From the NCBI GenBank assembly GCA_008711295.1, contig VUYV01000124.1:884575-948574 (forward strand): a stretch of 64,000 nt of DNA, read 5' to 3'. The notes below the pieces were generated by a model, which did no database searches, was not told the origin of the DNA, and saw only the letters and a program-made list of their open reading frames with translations. Made by a program: the position numbers and the translations under genes. This DNA is from Anarhynchus alexandrinus. Lineage: Eukaryota > Chordata > Aves > Charadriiformes > Charadriidae. This document shows, one piece after another, positions 1-12,200 of this stretch (position 1 is its first letter; every line of letters starts with the position of its first letter).

Positions 1-240
1 TCACTCTAGAGATTCAGTTGTAGCTTACAGACAAGTTTGAATGCTGGTGAATTAAGAGCTTACTCTTCGCTGCCTTTCAATATATCTTCAGACTCATTAA
101 CATGATTCTGGCAAAATTCTAAAATGAATTAAGGGCAGAGACAAGAACAGAAACTAAGAGACATACTTACAATCTGATCTAGCAAGTATGTTACATTGCC
201 CTCCTGCCAAAATAACACAAGCCATACATTATATACATAC

Positions 241-401
241 CCCATTAGAAGCCTTTTTCTTTGCTTTCCATTCATCTAGCTGAGCCTTTGTCTTTGCATC
301 AACTTTGACTAGCAGCTTCTTCTCTCCAATCTGGAGGTCATGGAGTAGTCTCAGTGCTCGTAGTGTGGATTCTGGTTCTTTGTACTCACAAAATCCAAAG
401 G
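241..401 (-). CDS. RBM25: RBM25 coding exon 5 (end of RRM)
   Basis: This is 161 nt with acceptor TTTCAG and donor GTATGT. It encodes [18 protein letters not shown] (RNP1), the end of the RRM and a Lys-rich tail ending SNG, phase 0. It is the last RBM25 exon in the window. Confidence 0.95.
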
Positions 402-3400
402 CTGAAATGGGTGATTGAAATGAAAAGTAAGTGTTACAGCTATTCAGGTAATTTACTGTGTGTAAAAAAAGTGGTTTGAATCAATAAACTTGCAAACCCA
501 GGAGTACACGTCATAAAAAGACAGAAAGATCATTCACTGCATTAGTCTGATATAACCAACAGCCCAGTGAATAAGGTGGAAGCAATACATACATTGTAGA
601 TGCCCCATCCCTGGAACCACTCAAGGTCAGGTTGGATGGGGCTCTGAGCAACCTGATCTAGTTGAAGATGTCCCTGCTTATTGCAGGGGGGTTGGACTAG
701 ATGACCTTTAAAGGTCCCTTCCTACCCAAACTATTCTATGAATGTGTTTGCAAAGCTTTTGACATGTCTGTCTTAACTAAGGAATGCAGTCCATATGAAG
801 ACACATCTCAGGTGGATTTGCAATTGTCTGAAGACCAAAGACATCAATCATAGAATCGTTACGGCTGGAAAAGACCTTTAAGATCATCAAGTCCAGCCAT
901 TATCTAACTCTACCAGGCCTACTTTTAAACCATGTCCCTGAGCACCATACCTAAATGGCTTTTAAACACACCCAAGGATGACACTTCAACCACTTCCCTG
1001 GGCAGCCTGTTCCAGTCTTTGATAACCCTTTCAGTGTAGAAATTTTTCCTAACATCTAACCTAAACCTCCCCTGGTGCAACTTGAGGCCATTTTCCTCGT
1101 CCTATGAGTTGTAACTTCTAAGAAGAGACCAGCGCCCACCTCTACAACCTCCTTTCAGGTAGTTGTAGAGAGCAATAAGGTCTCCCCTCAGCCTCCTTTT
1201 CTTCAGACTAAACAACCCCAAGTCCCTCAGCCACTCCTCACAAGACTTATTCTCAAGACCCTTCACCAGCTTCATTGCCCTTCTCTGGATCCTCTCCAGC
1301 ACCTCAATGTTCTTCTTATACTGCAGTGCCCAAAACTGAACATAGTACTCAAGGTGGGGCCTCACCAGTGCAACAATCACTTCCCTAGTCCTGCTGGCCA
1401 CACTATTCCTGATGCAGGCCACAGCGCTGTTTGCCTTCTTGGCCACCTGGACACACTGCTGGCTCATGTTCAGCCAGCTGTCAATCAACACCCCCAGGTC
1501 TTTTTCTGCTGGGCAGCTTTCCAGCCACTCTTCCCCAAGCCTGTAGCCCTGCATGGGGTTGTTGTGACCCAAGTGCAGGACCCAGCACTTGGCCTTGTTG
1601 AAGCTCATTTATTGGCCTCAGCCCATCGATCCAGCCTGTCCAGGTCCCTCTCAAGAGCCCACTTACCCTCAAGCAGATCAACACTCCCACCTAACTTGGT
1701 GTCATCTGCAAACGTGCTGAGGGTGCTCTCAATCCCCTCATCGAGATCATTAATAAAGATATTAAACAGGAGCAGCCCCAACACCAAGCCCTGTGGAACA
1801 CCACTAGTGACCAGCCAATCGGACTTAACCCCATTCACCACCACTGTCTGGGCCTGGCCATCTAGCCAGTATTTGATCCAGCAGAGTGTACACCTGTCCA
1901 AGCCGTGGGTAGCCAGTTTTTTTCACGAGAATGCTGTGGGGAACAGTATTGAAGGCTTTACTGAAGTCTAGGTAAATAACATCCACAGCCTTTCCCTCAT
2001 CCACCAAGCAGGTCACCTTGTCATAGAAGGAGATCAGGTTTGTTAAGCAGGACCTGCCCTTCATGAACCCGTGTTGACTGGGCCTGATTGTCTCGTTGTC
2101 CTGTAAATAGTATGTAATGGCACTTGAGATGATCTGCTCCATAAGCTTCCCTGGCACCAAGGTCAGATTGACAGGTCTGTAGTTCCCCAGGTCCTCCTTC
2201 TGGCCCTTCTTGTAGATGGGCGTCACATCTGCTAATCTCCACTGGGACCTCCCCAGTTAGCCAGGAATGCTGATAAATTATGAAGAGTGGTCTGGTGAGT
2301 GCATCCACCAACTCTTTCAGCACTCTTGGGTGTAACCCATCTGGCCCCATAGACTTGTGTATGTCTAGGTGGTGCAGCAGGTCACTGACCATTTGCTCTT
2401 GGGTTATGGAGGTCTCATTGTGGTCCCCATCCCTGTCTTCCAACTCAAGGGGCTGGGTACCCAACAAACAACTAATCCTGCTATTAAAGACTGAGGCAAA
2501 GGAGGCATTTAGTACCTCAGCCTTTTCCTCGTCCTTAGTCACTGTGTTTCACCCTGCATCCAATAAAGGAGGAAGATTCTCCCTAGTCCTCCTTGTGTTG
2601 TTAATGTAGCATTTTTTATTGTCTTTTACAGCTCACTGTTAACCTAGAGGGAGGGTTATTTCAAACTAGGTTCTTCACAACAGTTACAGAAAGCTGTAAG
2701 TGAGAAAAGCACCTTATAAGAGCAAAATGAACAAAGTATGATATATCAAAGAAAGCTGAAGAACTGAATTACATCTTTAAAATATGAAAAAAAACACAAA
2801 CAAAACAACCTAGGGAAGATATCAAAACACAAACAGCAAAAAATAGTAAACAAAATTGTTTCCTGTATCCACTGGAGAAAGGTCACAAGAAAATATAAAT
2901 CAGTTCAATTTGATGATGGAGAAGAAAGATAAATTTTACATCAGGAAAACCTCCTTAACAAAGAAGAATAGTACACAGTAATGGAAGAGACTATTAACAG
3001 TGTTGCAAATACACCCCTTTGGAAGCTAAGTCCAAACTGGTAAACCTTTCTCATGGATAGTCTATAAACAACTGATTCAGCCTCAGAACAGAAAATTAGG
3101 CCCCCAGGACATTTTTCTGTTTCAACTTTCTCAATATTATTCTTCTTGTTCTGTCTTGATTCCAAGGACAGAAAACACTAGCCCTTTACTAGGAAGTATT
3201 TAGCAGTTAAGTATCATATACAATATCTTAAAATTTAAAAGTATTAAAAATAGCAATGTGTCAGACATTTGACAAGGTGCCAGGTAATAAAAACAAAAAT
3301 CTGATTAGAGATTGAGAAGTATGAACAATTACCTTGAAGTTTTCCAGATGCCCCTTGTACTCTCTTCCAACTCAAAACCAAGCCACATTTCTGCATTAAA

Positions 3401-6400
3401 GATAAGTATTATTAATTAAATATTATGTTCAAAACATTACAAAAATTTAACCACTTTTTGCAAAAGATGACATGTAAAAAGGGTAAACACTACTAAAAAT
3501 AAAATATGTCTATGTTCACTGGCATGTACAGCTTTAAAAAGCTCTCTTCTGACTTTAAACTCAAACGTAATGGACTGCTATTCCAGTGAGTGGGACTAAC
3601 TCTGCTTTTAGTTTCAATCCACTGCTTGCATGTCATTACTTCATTCATCAGCCAGGGAAAAAATTTAACAAGCAGTCCACTGTACTTACTGCTAGAAGCT
3701 GCCGTATGAGCATGTCCGAGGCCTTCTCGGAAATGTTCCCTACAAAAACGGTGGTAGTGGGACCACTGTTTTCATCGTTTTCTTTGTTCTTTAAGCCAGG
3801 ATGTTCTTTTCTGGCTCCCAAATGTTTTCCAACCATAGACACTGTGGTAGGAACTAATACCTAGAAAGAGAAGGAGAGAGTGTAAAATAGAGTGTTGGGT
3901 TGTGGGTTTTTATTTAAATCCACAAGATGAAAGAGTTGGGGATGCGCATGTATGTCAAAATTAAATTCTAATACAAACCTTAGTTAGGCTTACGAAGTGA
4001 GACACTATTAAGTGGTTCAGGCTTTAACACTTTATACAACACAAAAAAGACTGCCCTTTTCTGGCAAAGACAGGAAAAAAAAAAAAGAGGTGTACCTGAA
4101 CATGGCTACTGGAAGGTCTCAAGGTGAGCATACAGTAACGTTAGGTATTATTTTTTCTACAAATAATTAATTTGCAACATTTGAGTCACTGAAGTTGAAG
4201 TACCTTACCTAACAGTGTAAAAAGCAAGCTCCAAATAGAAAAGTAACTCTGACTCAAAAGGCTTCAGTGGACACATGACAGGTCTTAAAGCTTTCAGAGT
4301 GAATAAACACTACTGCTTTATTTAATCAATACACAACCCAAAGCCTCTTTGGGCTAAGAAGCAAAGATTTGCAAAATAAACCATACAGAGATAGACATGA
4401 TCATCCGTTACATTTTGCTGCACCTCCCTCCTTCCACCTAAGATTTAACAGTACATATGCATTAAGTCCTTCTTTTCAAAACACCCTTCTAGAAGTGTCA
4501 CTTAATAAAAATTACTTTAATCAGAAAACCTAATAATGCATTTGTTCCAGTATCTTTGTCTTACACACATCAGGTACTATGAACATATCCTTCTGTAACA
4601 GATAATACAAGTTATCAAAAAATTCAGTATTTTTGTGAGATTTCACTTATGCAAAATCATAGAAATGGTAATTCACCTTGAAGCCAAGAAGTAACTTTTA
4701 TATTTTAAAGAGTGCTTTTTTCCCGCCCCATAAATCATAAACCTTCCTTCCAACTAGAAACTAGCAAAACAAAGAGACCTTTCTCTCATATGCTCTTTCA
4801 TAGATAAATATTACATGCAACTATTCCTTTCCTGCAACATGGGAAAAGAGAGTTTGTTTGTAACCTTGTCAATGCACATCTTTCTGGCCAACTCAGCAGT
4901 GCTGCATGATGGCCTTATAAACATGGATGATGTGATGCCTCCAGAGCACTCTGTTAGGCCAACAAACTCCAAAGCAAGAGACCTGGAATCTAACTGATCT
5001 AACTGTACTGCACAAGAAGACCATGCATACCCCAAAGGCAAAGCCAAAATCATTGTTTTGGACAGAAGTACATCTTCTTGCAATACCAGTAATTGCTTCA
5101 CCTTTGTAGTAGCAGCTCCTGACAATACTTCAAATTTTGCCTAGGTCAGAAATTAGCATAATTGCATCATAGGTGCATGTAAAGTGAAGAATTTCCTTTC
5201 ATAGTATGAATTCCGATGGAATAGAGCAAAACAAAAATACTGTTGATATACACTAGGTTTTACTCTCTGTTTAATTTTGCTACCATCTCATCCCCACCGT
5301 AATACTTACAGTCGGAGCAGGAGCCATAATGCCCATTGGTACAGGAATCATAGGGGTCCCTGAGAAAGACAATACATTAATATTAATCTGCCCTGTTGAG
5401 GTTACTGATGAATACAAATGAACTGATCACAGACATGATTTCCAAACCAGACAGCAATTTTGGTCAAATAAGATTTTCACAGTACTGATTACCAGTAATT
5501 CCTCAAGCATTCAAGCATAGCCTGAGTACAGTAACATATCATGTGCATCCTAGTCACTTTTATCATATTACCATTTCAACTTTGTTCATCACAAACAAAT
5601 CCATTTTCAAAGCACATTCAAACCACAGCATTGTTCTAGAAGACAGTCATGTGATGAATGAGGCAGAGAATTCCATAAATAAAGATCAAAAGCAGCTGAA
5701 GTCCTACAGATGATAATCTCATTCCTGACTTGCTCAATTCTCACAGCACAATTGATTCTGCATACAGCTTAGGGATGAGGTCCTATAGAGAATGCTACCA
5801 GGCTTCATGCTGCTAGTTATGGAATAGCTTAATAAAGGCAGCATACAAAACCTCAATCCAGAAGCTCCCTACCTGCTGAATACTTGACTTGGCAGTCTCT
5901 AAAACTCAACTTAAAACAATATTTAATCAGGCGAAACCATGCAATACCCTCTTTCCCACTACTAAATTCACTGGCAGCTGTAAGTATGCGAGCCAATATC
6001 TGATCGTAACAAAGTCTATTTATCTTTTCATGCCAGCTGCTAGAGAAAGTTAAAGATATTAAGTGAATGGATTTCAAAAGTATTTGCTGGCCAGTAAAGA
6101 CATTGACTTAATTGTTTGTGAGTCTCAATCTCATGTTTTTCAGAGAAATACCCTCTATGAATCCTAGATCTCTTTTTTCATCCTACAAAAACCTTTCTTC
6201 ATCTTTCACTCTCAAACATTGCCTTTTGACCCTTCCCTTCTCCATCTCTCTTACTGCTGTATTCATAAAATCCTAGCCAAACTTCAGCAACCTACTGTTC
6301 CTGGACTCGTTCCCCCACTTTCTCCAGTGCTTGTTCCTGAAACAACACTTCTCCTCAGACATCTTCTCCAGCTTTCTCCCCATCCACTCCGGTTTTGCTT

Positions 6401-9258
6401 TGATTCCATCATTTCTTTTCTCCATCACTCAATGCTCTTACTCAGTCCCTTCATATTAAAGTCATACTACCTCCTATCCCTGCAAACTGTTCAGAGAATC
6501 AAAACGTGTATTGCTCTCCCATGCTCTCAGTTTTAATGCACTAAGGCATCTTACAGACTGGAGGAACTATCCAAGACAAGACTCTGATTACGCAGCACTC
6601 TAACTATTATAACTATAATTATCATAAAGCTGAACTTGGATTTTAAAGTTACAACTCAGTAAAGATGCTTGTGTTATCACTGACAGTTCTTTCAAACTAT
6701 CACCCCAATGCTCAGCAGAAGAAAAAAAAAAATCCACTAAAATGTTGGGTATCATCAGCCAACATTGATGATCAAGACCACAGGCATCATCACAGCTGCT
6801 ATACAAAAATCCAGTGCACCTGTACCTTGAATACTGCCTACTGACCTGGTCTCCGCAACCCAAGAACAATATGCAGCCTTAGAGAGGAACAACTCCATGA
6901 CTTAAGTGTTGAAGCAGCTGCTTTACTAGGAAAGAGTCCACACATCTTAGATTCTTGAGGATTTGAGGAGGTTTGCAAGGCATGGAACACAACTGAGGGG
7001 TACAAAACCACAAAATGCAGCTCACCCAACTCCCACATCAGAACTGGGGCAGGAGGGGGACACTAAGTAGGCAATGAGTTTAAAGACAGACATAAGAAAG
7101 TAGCACATTACACAGCCGTCAATGAACTTCTCAAATTTGGTGCAAGAGGCAGAGTGGAGACGGACAGTATCAGCAGGTTCAAAAAATATCAAAATGCCCA
7201 TGAATGACAGGTCCAGAAAAAGGTAAACGAAAAATGAAAGATCACACTACAGCTGTATGAGGGAACAGACTCAGAAAGCAGACAGGTGTACGCACCCACC
7301 CTAAACACCATCTTGTAACCCCACTGCCCAGACAATGCATCAGGCTATATGGACTGCTGGTCTGACCCACTACAGCATTTCTTACAAATGAACAGTAATT
7401 TTTTACATCTTAATCATATCCAGTAATCTTCAGGGATGACAACAGTTATAAGAATCACCTCCTTATCAAATCTTCCACACTTAGAGATGGAACTGTAATG
7501 CTAGAACTTCTTAACAACCATATTTTTAAGCAAAGCAAACACTTTTCCTAACTTCATTCTTACACAAGCAAACTGTCCTAGCTGAAACTTAAAAAAAAAA
7601 TAAATTATAGGCTGAGTAAAATAACTAGAACATGAAATTTTGGGCAAGCAGCTAGCTAAAGATAATACTACAAGCCACTAAAATTGTGATCTTACATATG
7701 GAATAACTTCAGAGTAGACTTTCATAAAGTCACTGTGCCATTTGCAGCATTTTCAACTCTATTGATAGACTTGTGCTAAGAAATGAGAGATCCATAATGT
7801 CTACATATCGAAATATGTTATCTACACAGGTAAGCAAATCATGTTTCTAGTGTGCAGAGAAAAATTTAATTCTTGCATAATACCAGGCTCCTCCACTCTA
7901 CGTACTGTTTGGATTACTAATACTGAAACAAGACTATTTAGAGTCGAACACAGCAAGAGAACAAAAAGATCTTTGTCACACATGTTAAGAACCAAGCGTT
8001 CAGAGCAGAAACTTATATCAGGCATTTAAAAATATTCTTCAGAAAGTTACTTTTAAAAGTATCTGGTGTTTTTCACACTAGGATACATAAACTGGAGCTA
8101 GTAAAGGTAAGAGGTATGGTTTTAAAATTTAACCTGAAATTTTCGATGGCAGAACGCTATGTGGTCAAGAACTCTGCCCTTAGCAAAAATAGATAACATC
8201 TCATGGATCTCAGGGAAAAAAAAGTTTAGAAAAACTAATGCAAGTAAGGATTAGCCTGATGAATGGATGCGTACAAACCAGTCCTGAGTTCAGCCATCTG
8301 GTTTTTGAATGCCTTTATTGTCTGCAAAACACTTGTGCACAACACAGTCTAAGACCATACAGACAGGAGTTATTTTCTGCAGCCCTTCTGATGAATTTTA
8401 AAGGGGTAATTCTCTGAAGTATTGCACTCTCCTACTAGCTCTGTGGTCTCCTGCCTCCAGTCACTGTTATCTACACTGGCAACGTACAGAAAGAAGGTGG
8501 TTCCAGACCAACAAATTAAAAGTCTCAACACAAAAAACAGAGGCTGATCTTACAGATGAACAAAGAAAAAAGGTGGATTATTTTTGGGAAGATTAGAGGG
8601 AATAGGAAATGTAACTTGCAAGTAAGCTTGCAAGATGCATGGAGGAAAGTATGTAAGAAGCAGAATAAAAGAAAGTACGACTTATAAAAAAGTGGAGAAA
8701 AACAATGCAAGAAGACGGACCTTCTCTGAAAGTTATTCCTATATTTTCACACCACACGTACTCAGGGTACCCAAGTGTTTCCAAAGGCCATTACAATGGC
8801 TTATTTGAAAGAAATTTAAAATCATAGTCTACTGTCAAAACAGTGGCTCTTAGAATACCTAATGTTAACAAAAATCACTACCTAGCTTCAGTCTTGAAAA
8901 AAAAGGTCCAAGACAAAGTCTGGTATTGTCTCTAATGGTTTGATTTCCGGTCAGAAGTAAGCAGCTTTCGATACACCAAAAATAAGCTTGCTCACATGAC
9001 ATGATCTGTGGGCAAACTAGAAACTCAGTTGCAATGTACACCAATCAGTTATTGAAATACGCAAAGAGCCAGTAGCTTTTGTAAATAATACAATTCAGAA
9101 TAATGAAAGGTAATTTATTTCTACAACACTTCCATATACTAACATAACTTACCAGGAGGTACAGGTGGAGGAAAGCCAGGAAACTGCGGAGGTGGGATCC
9201 CGGGGGGAAGTGTTGGGATTCCCATAGGAGGGCGATTCAAATGAGGTGGAAAAGACAT
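241..9258 (-). CDS. RBM25: RBM25, RNA-binding protein 25 (5' part of gene, first 182 codons, five coding exons)
   Basis: RBM25 is a nuclear splicing regulator with an N-terminal RRM, a central Arg/Glu-rich region and a C-terminal PWI domain; it is known to influence BCL2L1 splice choice. Five minus-strand exons join in frame: 9258-9153, 5359-5310, 3860-3690, 3390-3333 and 401-241 (546 nt, 182 codons). The product begins [13 protein letters not shown], followed by a Pro-rich stretch (residues 1-52). An RRM follows at about residues 87-165, with RNP2 VFVGNI at 90-95 and RNP1 FGFCEY at 130-135. The last visible residues are KKKASNG. The ATG at 9256-9258 is chosen because it gives the conserved N terminus and lies 16 nt inside its exon. 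The Arg/Glu-rich and PWI exons lie beyond the left edge. Identity rests on near-identity to the human protein as I remember it. Confidence 0.96.
593..743 (+). mobile_element. CR1 LINE 3' end fragment, plus strand
   Basis: The stretch matches the typical avian CR1 3' terminus: a GATGCCCCATCCCTGG-like start, then a GGTTGGACTAGATGACC-like segment, ending in ATTCTATGAATG. It lies in the RBM25 intron between coding exons 4 and 5, on the strand opposite to RBM25. It is severely 5'-truncated. Confidence 0.85.
849..2640 (-). mobile_element. CR1 LINE, 5'-truncated, with decayed reverse-transcriptase ORF, minus strand
   Basis: About 1.8 kb of a CR1 retrotransposon lies in the same intron and orientation as RBM25. 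Four overlapping minus-strand ORF pieces (2542-2021, 2226-1825, 1901-1605, 1608-1102) together cover much of ORF2 but sit in different frames, so the copy is frameshifted and dead. Recognisable reverse-transcriptase blocks include [17 protein letters not shown] and FADD, followed by the usual CR1 tail [11 protein letters not shown]. The 3' end at about 849-1030 carries the CR1 terminus (GGACTTGATGATCTTAAAGG, then ATTCTATGATT). The 5' half is missing. Confidence 0.9.
2641..3332. other. RBM25 intron sequence without recognised features
   Basis: AT-rich intronic DNA between the 5' end of the CR1 copy and RBM25 coding exon 4. No repeat, RNA gene or conserved ORF is apparent. Confidence 0.6.
3333..3390 (-). 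CDS. RBM25: RBM25 coding exon 4 (middle of RRM)
   Basis: This is 58 nt with acceptor TGCAG and donor GTAATT. It encodes [19 protein letters not shown] and ends in phase 1. Confidence 0.94.
3690..3860 (-). CDS. RBM25: RBM25 coding exon 3 (start of RRM)
   Basis: This is 171 nt or 57 codons, phase 0 at both ends, with acceptor CTAG and donor GTAAGT. It encodes [18 protein letters not shown], then the RRM beta1 strand TTVFVGNI and helix 1 ([14 protein letters not shown]). Confidence 0.95.
3861..5309. other. RBM25 intron between coding exons 2 and 3
   Basis: About 1.45 kb of AT-rich intron. The short ORFs on both strands at about 4811-5125 are mutual antisense shadows with no recognisable domain. 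Nothing else is visible. Confidence 0.6.
5310..5359 (-). CDS. RBM25: RBM25 coding exon 2 (50 nt)
   Basis: This short exon encodes [16 protein letters not shown]. It starts in phase 1, completing the Gly codon from the previous exon, and ends in phase 0 before GTAAGT. The acceptor is CTCAG. Confidence 0.94.
6640..7395 (+). mobile_element. Ancient CR1/L3-like LINE remnant, plus strand
   Basis: This degraded stretch lies in the RBM25 intron between coding exons 1 and 2. Landmarks in order fit the 3' half of old amniote CR1/L3 elements: a CCAATGCTCAGCAGAAGAAA block (about 6704), a TTGAATACTGCC...TGGTCTCC block (about 6830), and the terminal motif ATGGACTGCTGGTCTGACCC (about 7350-7369) followed by TACAGCATTTCTTAC. 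It is far more diverged than the CR1 copies at 849-2640 and 42.1 kb. The family is assigned from memory of the consensus. A related fragment lies at about 34.52 kb. Confidence 0.65.
7396..9152. other. Remainder of RBM25 intron between coding exons 1 and 2
   Basis: AT-rich intron with only short unrelated ORFs on both strands. I see no repeat family, RNA gene or conserved coding segment. Confidence 0.55.
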
Positions 9259-9273
9259 TCTTCCAGTCACAAT
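9153..9273 (-). CDS. RBM25: RBM25 coding exon 1 (start codon)
   Basis: The acceptor CAG precedes 9273 and the donor GTAAGT follows 9153. The first 15 nt (9259-9273) are 5' UTR. Coding runs from 9258 and gives 35 codons plus one base. It encodes the Pro/Gly-rich start ([18 protein letters not shown]). Confidence 0.95.
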
Positions 9274-12200
9274 CTGTCAAAAAGATAGAAAAGCAAACTT
9301 ACACTAGTCAGTTCCCAAACATTAATTACAAAAGCAGGGCAAATGGAAGTGTCCATAAAGTTTTTAAATTTTTATATGGACATTCAACTACAAACTAAAA
9401 ACCCTCGCTATTCATTAAGACACAAATGTAGTAGAAGTCTTCTTTCACCATGAAAAACAGCACTTCTAGGAAAGTGCCTCAGAACAAAGTGAAAAACAAA
9501 ACTATATCTGACTCCTCATACCAATGGTTTACAAGGAGTGTGAATTAAACAGCATTTAACAGTTTGTACAGTTTCTTTAAAATAAAGCTATCTTTTGCAG
9601 TATCTGAAAACAAAAGTAATATTGTAATACATTTCCAATAAAACAAGCAATTCTCTTGTACAAGAAATGATCACACACACAATACAATTATGGAACAAGA
9701 TGAGAGAATCAGGATATCCTGATGCTCAGCATTGACAGAAATTGTATTTAAGACAACATTGGGGAGATCCCCAAATTCAGCACATAGACAGTTAAAAGCC
9801 TGGAAGAGGGTTTTCTGATCTATTTTTAACTTCCCAGTTCACACATCTCCTAGAGCTCAACTTGGACAATAGCCCATGAGCTGAGAGTCAATATGCTACC
9901 ATGGAGAGCAAAGATTGTTTTAGCAGCATTTGCTATTCAGATGGTTATTATTATGTGCATATTACTGACCCTTTAACAAACACCACCCTATAATAAAAAA
10001 AACCCTCAAGATCTCTCTTAACACAACTAATGAGGCATGTATTCTTGCTTCCAGTATTATCTCAGCAACCATACATGGTCAAGTCTTCAAAAAAGGTTGG
10101 CCCTCAGTTCTAAAAAAAAAAAAGCCAAAACTGGTCAGCAGTATTAGTGCTGAGCCTATAGGTACATTCATACTGCAGTGAGGAAGTACTAGAGGAACTT
10201 CAAACACACTGGTTTATATGGATATGGATCACAAAGACACTGTATCACAAGTGACAAGAGTCCAGTTAGCTATCTGCGCAAACATCCGCGTTTCTCAATG
10301 GACTGTACAGACTGCTTTACAACCTACAGTACCATATCTTCACTGCAACTGTTTTCCAAACAGCCAAACACAAGTCAAAACCGAAGCAGGCAGCCTTAAG
10401 AAAAAGTGTTATGATAAGCAAAATTCTGATACATACAACAGACCTGTAGATTACAAGATGCTTTCCCCAGCTTCCTAGCACTGAACATACAAGAAGCAGG
10501 ACATGAGCTTCACTGGAGACAGATGTGGCTTCCATACATGTACAAGAGCAAGTAGTCAATGACAGTATTAAATAAATACTAGAAGTGAGAGCTAGTATCA
10601 GTACTCTACCATAATAGTACATAAATTTGAGAAAACTGAAAAATTATAATAAGAGAATGATGTAGCACAACTTTATTCCCGTAAAGCCTGGACAAAACTA
10701 TGAGATAAATGCACATTGTGAACTAGAGAGGATGAAAGAGAAACCCACATGTATTTGGTAATACCTTTGAACATCAGAACTTACTTACTCTGGTATAAGA
10801 ACACGTATATGACCTTATAGCATAATTCACCCAAAGACACATTTACAACTACATCAATTACAAGAGGTTCATGATGATGGCATTTATTAATTGGCCCCAA
10901 AGGGCATTCATCAACATCTCACCAGGAGAAAAGATAAACACTCCTGTGACACAAGGTCTAGGATGGTAGAAGAAACAAGACAGTAAATGCAAGCATTCCT
11001 CAACAGTTCAATAAATATTATTTTATACAATATAATAAACAACTACCCCCCTTCCCCTTTAGAATCCATACGCCTAAGAACACACTTCCTTTCTGCCATT
11101 CTGGAATTTTTAAAACCTAACAGGCAAAGAAAAGCAGCAAAGGTGTACTGCCAAAATATTTTATTTGGAAGACGACTATTTATTGTCTTTCCAGACTACA
11201 CGCACATCAGACAACATTCCTCTAGAATCTGAAACTTGTATGGTATGGAAGGGAACAGAACTCCCTTATCTACTTTGATACCACTATTTGAAACTTTTTC
11301 ACCAGAAAACCAGCCAAGGGTCCCCGGAAAGGCAGAAAATTAAGACATTTAAGGCTCAGAGTCCTTATCTATATTGCAAGCTGATAGATAACTGGACAAA
11401 ATTCAAAGCTGTTTTGGGGCAAGATGGTACAGCAATAAACTATTGGATCTGAGATGGTTCTAAAGAAGCTGCAATAGAGTTACACCATTTGAGGTCCACA
11501 AGACATTAAGGAGTGGTCTGTTAAACAAAAAAGAACAATTGGGGAGGTAATTTTCCAGGCTGCCTGTAAGTCCAGTCCCTTCTCTCACTCTGATAAGCGC
11601 TTTATCTGAGACACCATTTTGGAGAAGCTAAAAAAAAAAGCCTAGGGACTAAGAGGTGAAACAGTTCTTTGAATTAAGATGCTGAAACATACCATACTCA
11701 ATGGATGTTCCATATGCACAGAGGCAAAGTTTTTTTTGGGTTTGGGTGGTTGTTTGGTTGGTTGGGTTTTTTTTTAATTTAAATAAAAAAGCAAAGATTT
11801 AACAGTCAAGGAATTAATTGTTACTGCATAAAAGGAAAAAGACAGTAAGAACAGATCAAATTTAGTCTTTCAATCTTCTAGTCAGATGGATGTGAAACAC
11901 ATTGTTATCTGTAGGGCTTCAACAATCCATTTTACTTGAAGCACTCTATTCTTAGTTTTTCCATATTTGTACACTTACTTGCACAGCAGCTAGAAAGCTG
12001 CCCTGTTACTGACTTAATTCTAGCATGGACCAATCCTAGCACCTCGGCTGTCTGTGACACTGAAGATCAACACTAGAATTAAAGAAAGCCTTGGACTCTT
12101 TCTCATTACTATATGTAACTACCAATATGAAACCTGCAGAGAGAACAGTTGAATTCTATTTCCGTTACGAAAACTGTGAGCATCAACATATACCAAGATT

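Noticed and set aside
1354..1971. 205-codon plus-strand ORF
   Set aside because: It is the antisense shadow of the CR1 reverse-transcriptase ORF on the minus strand.
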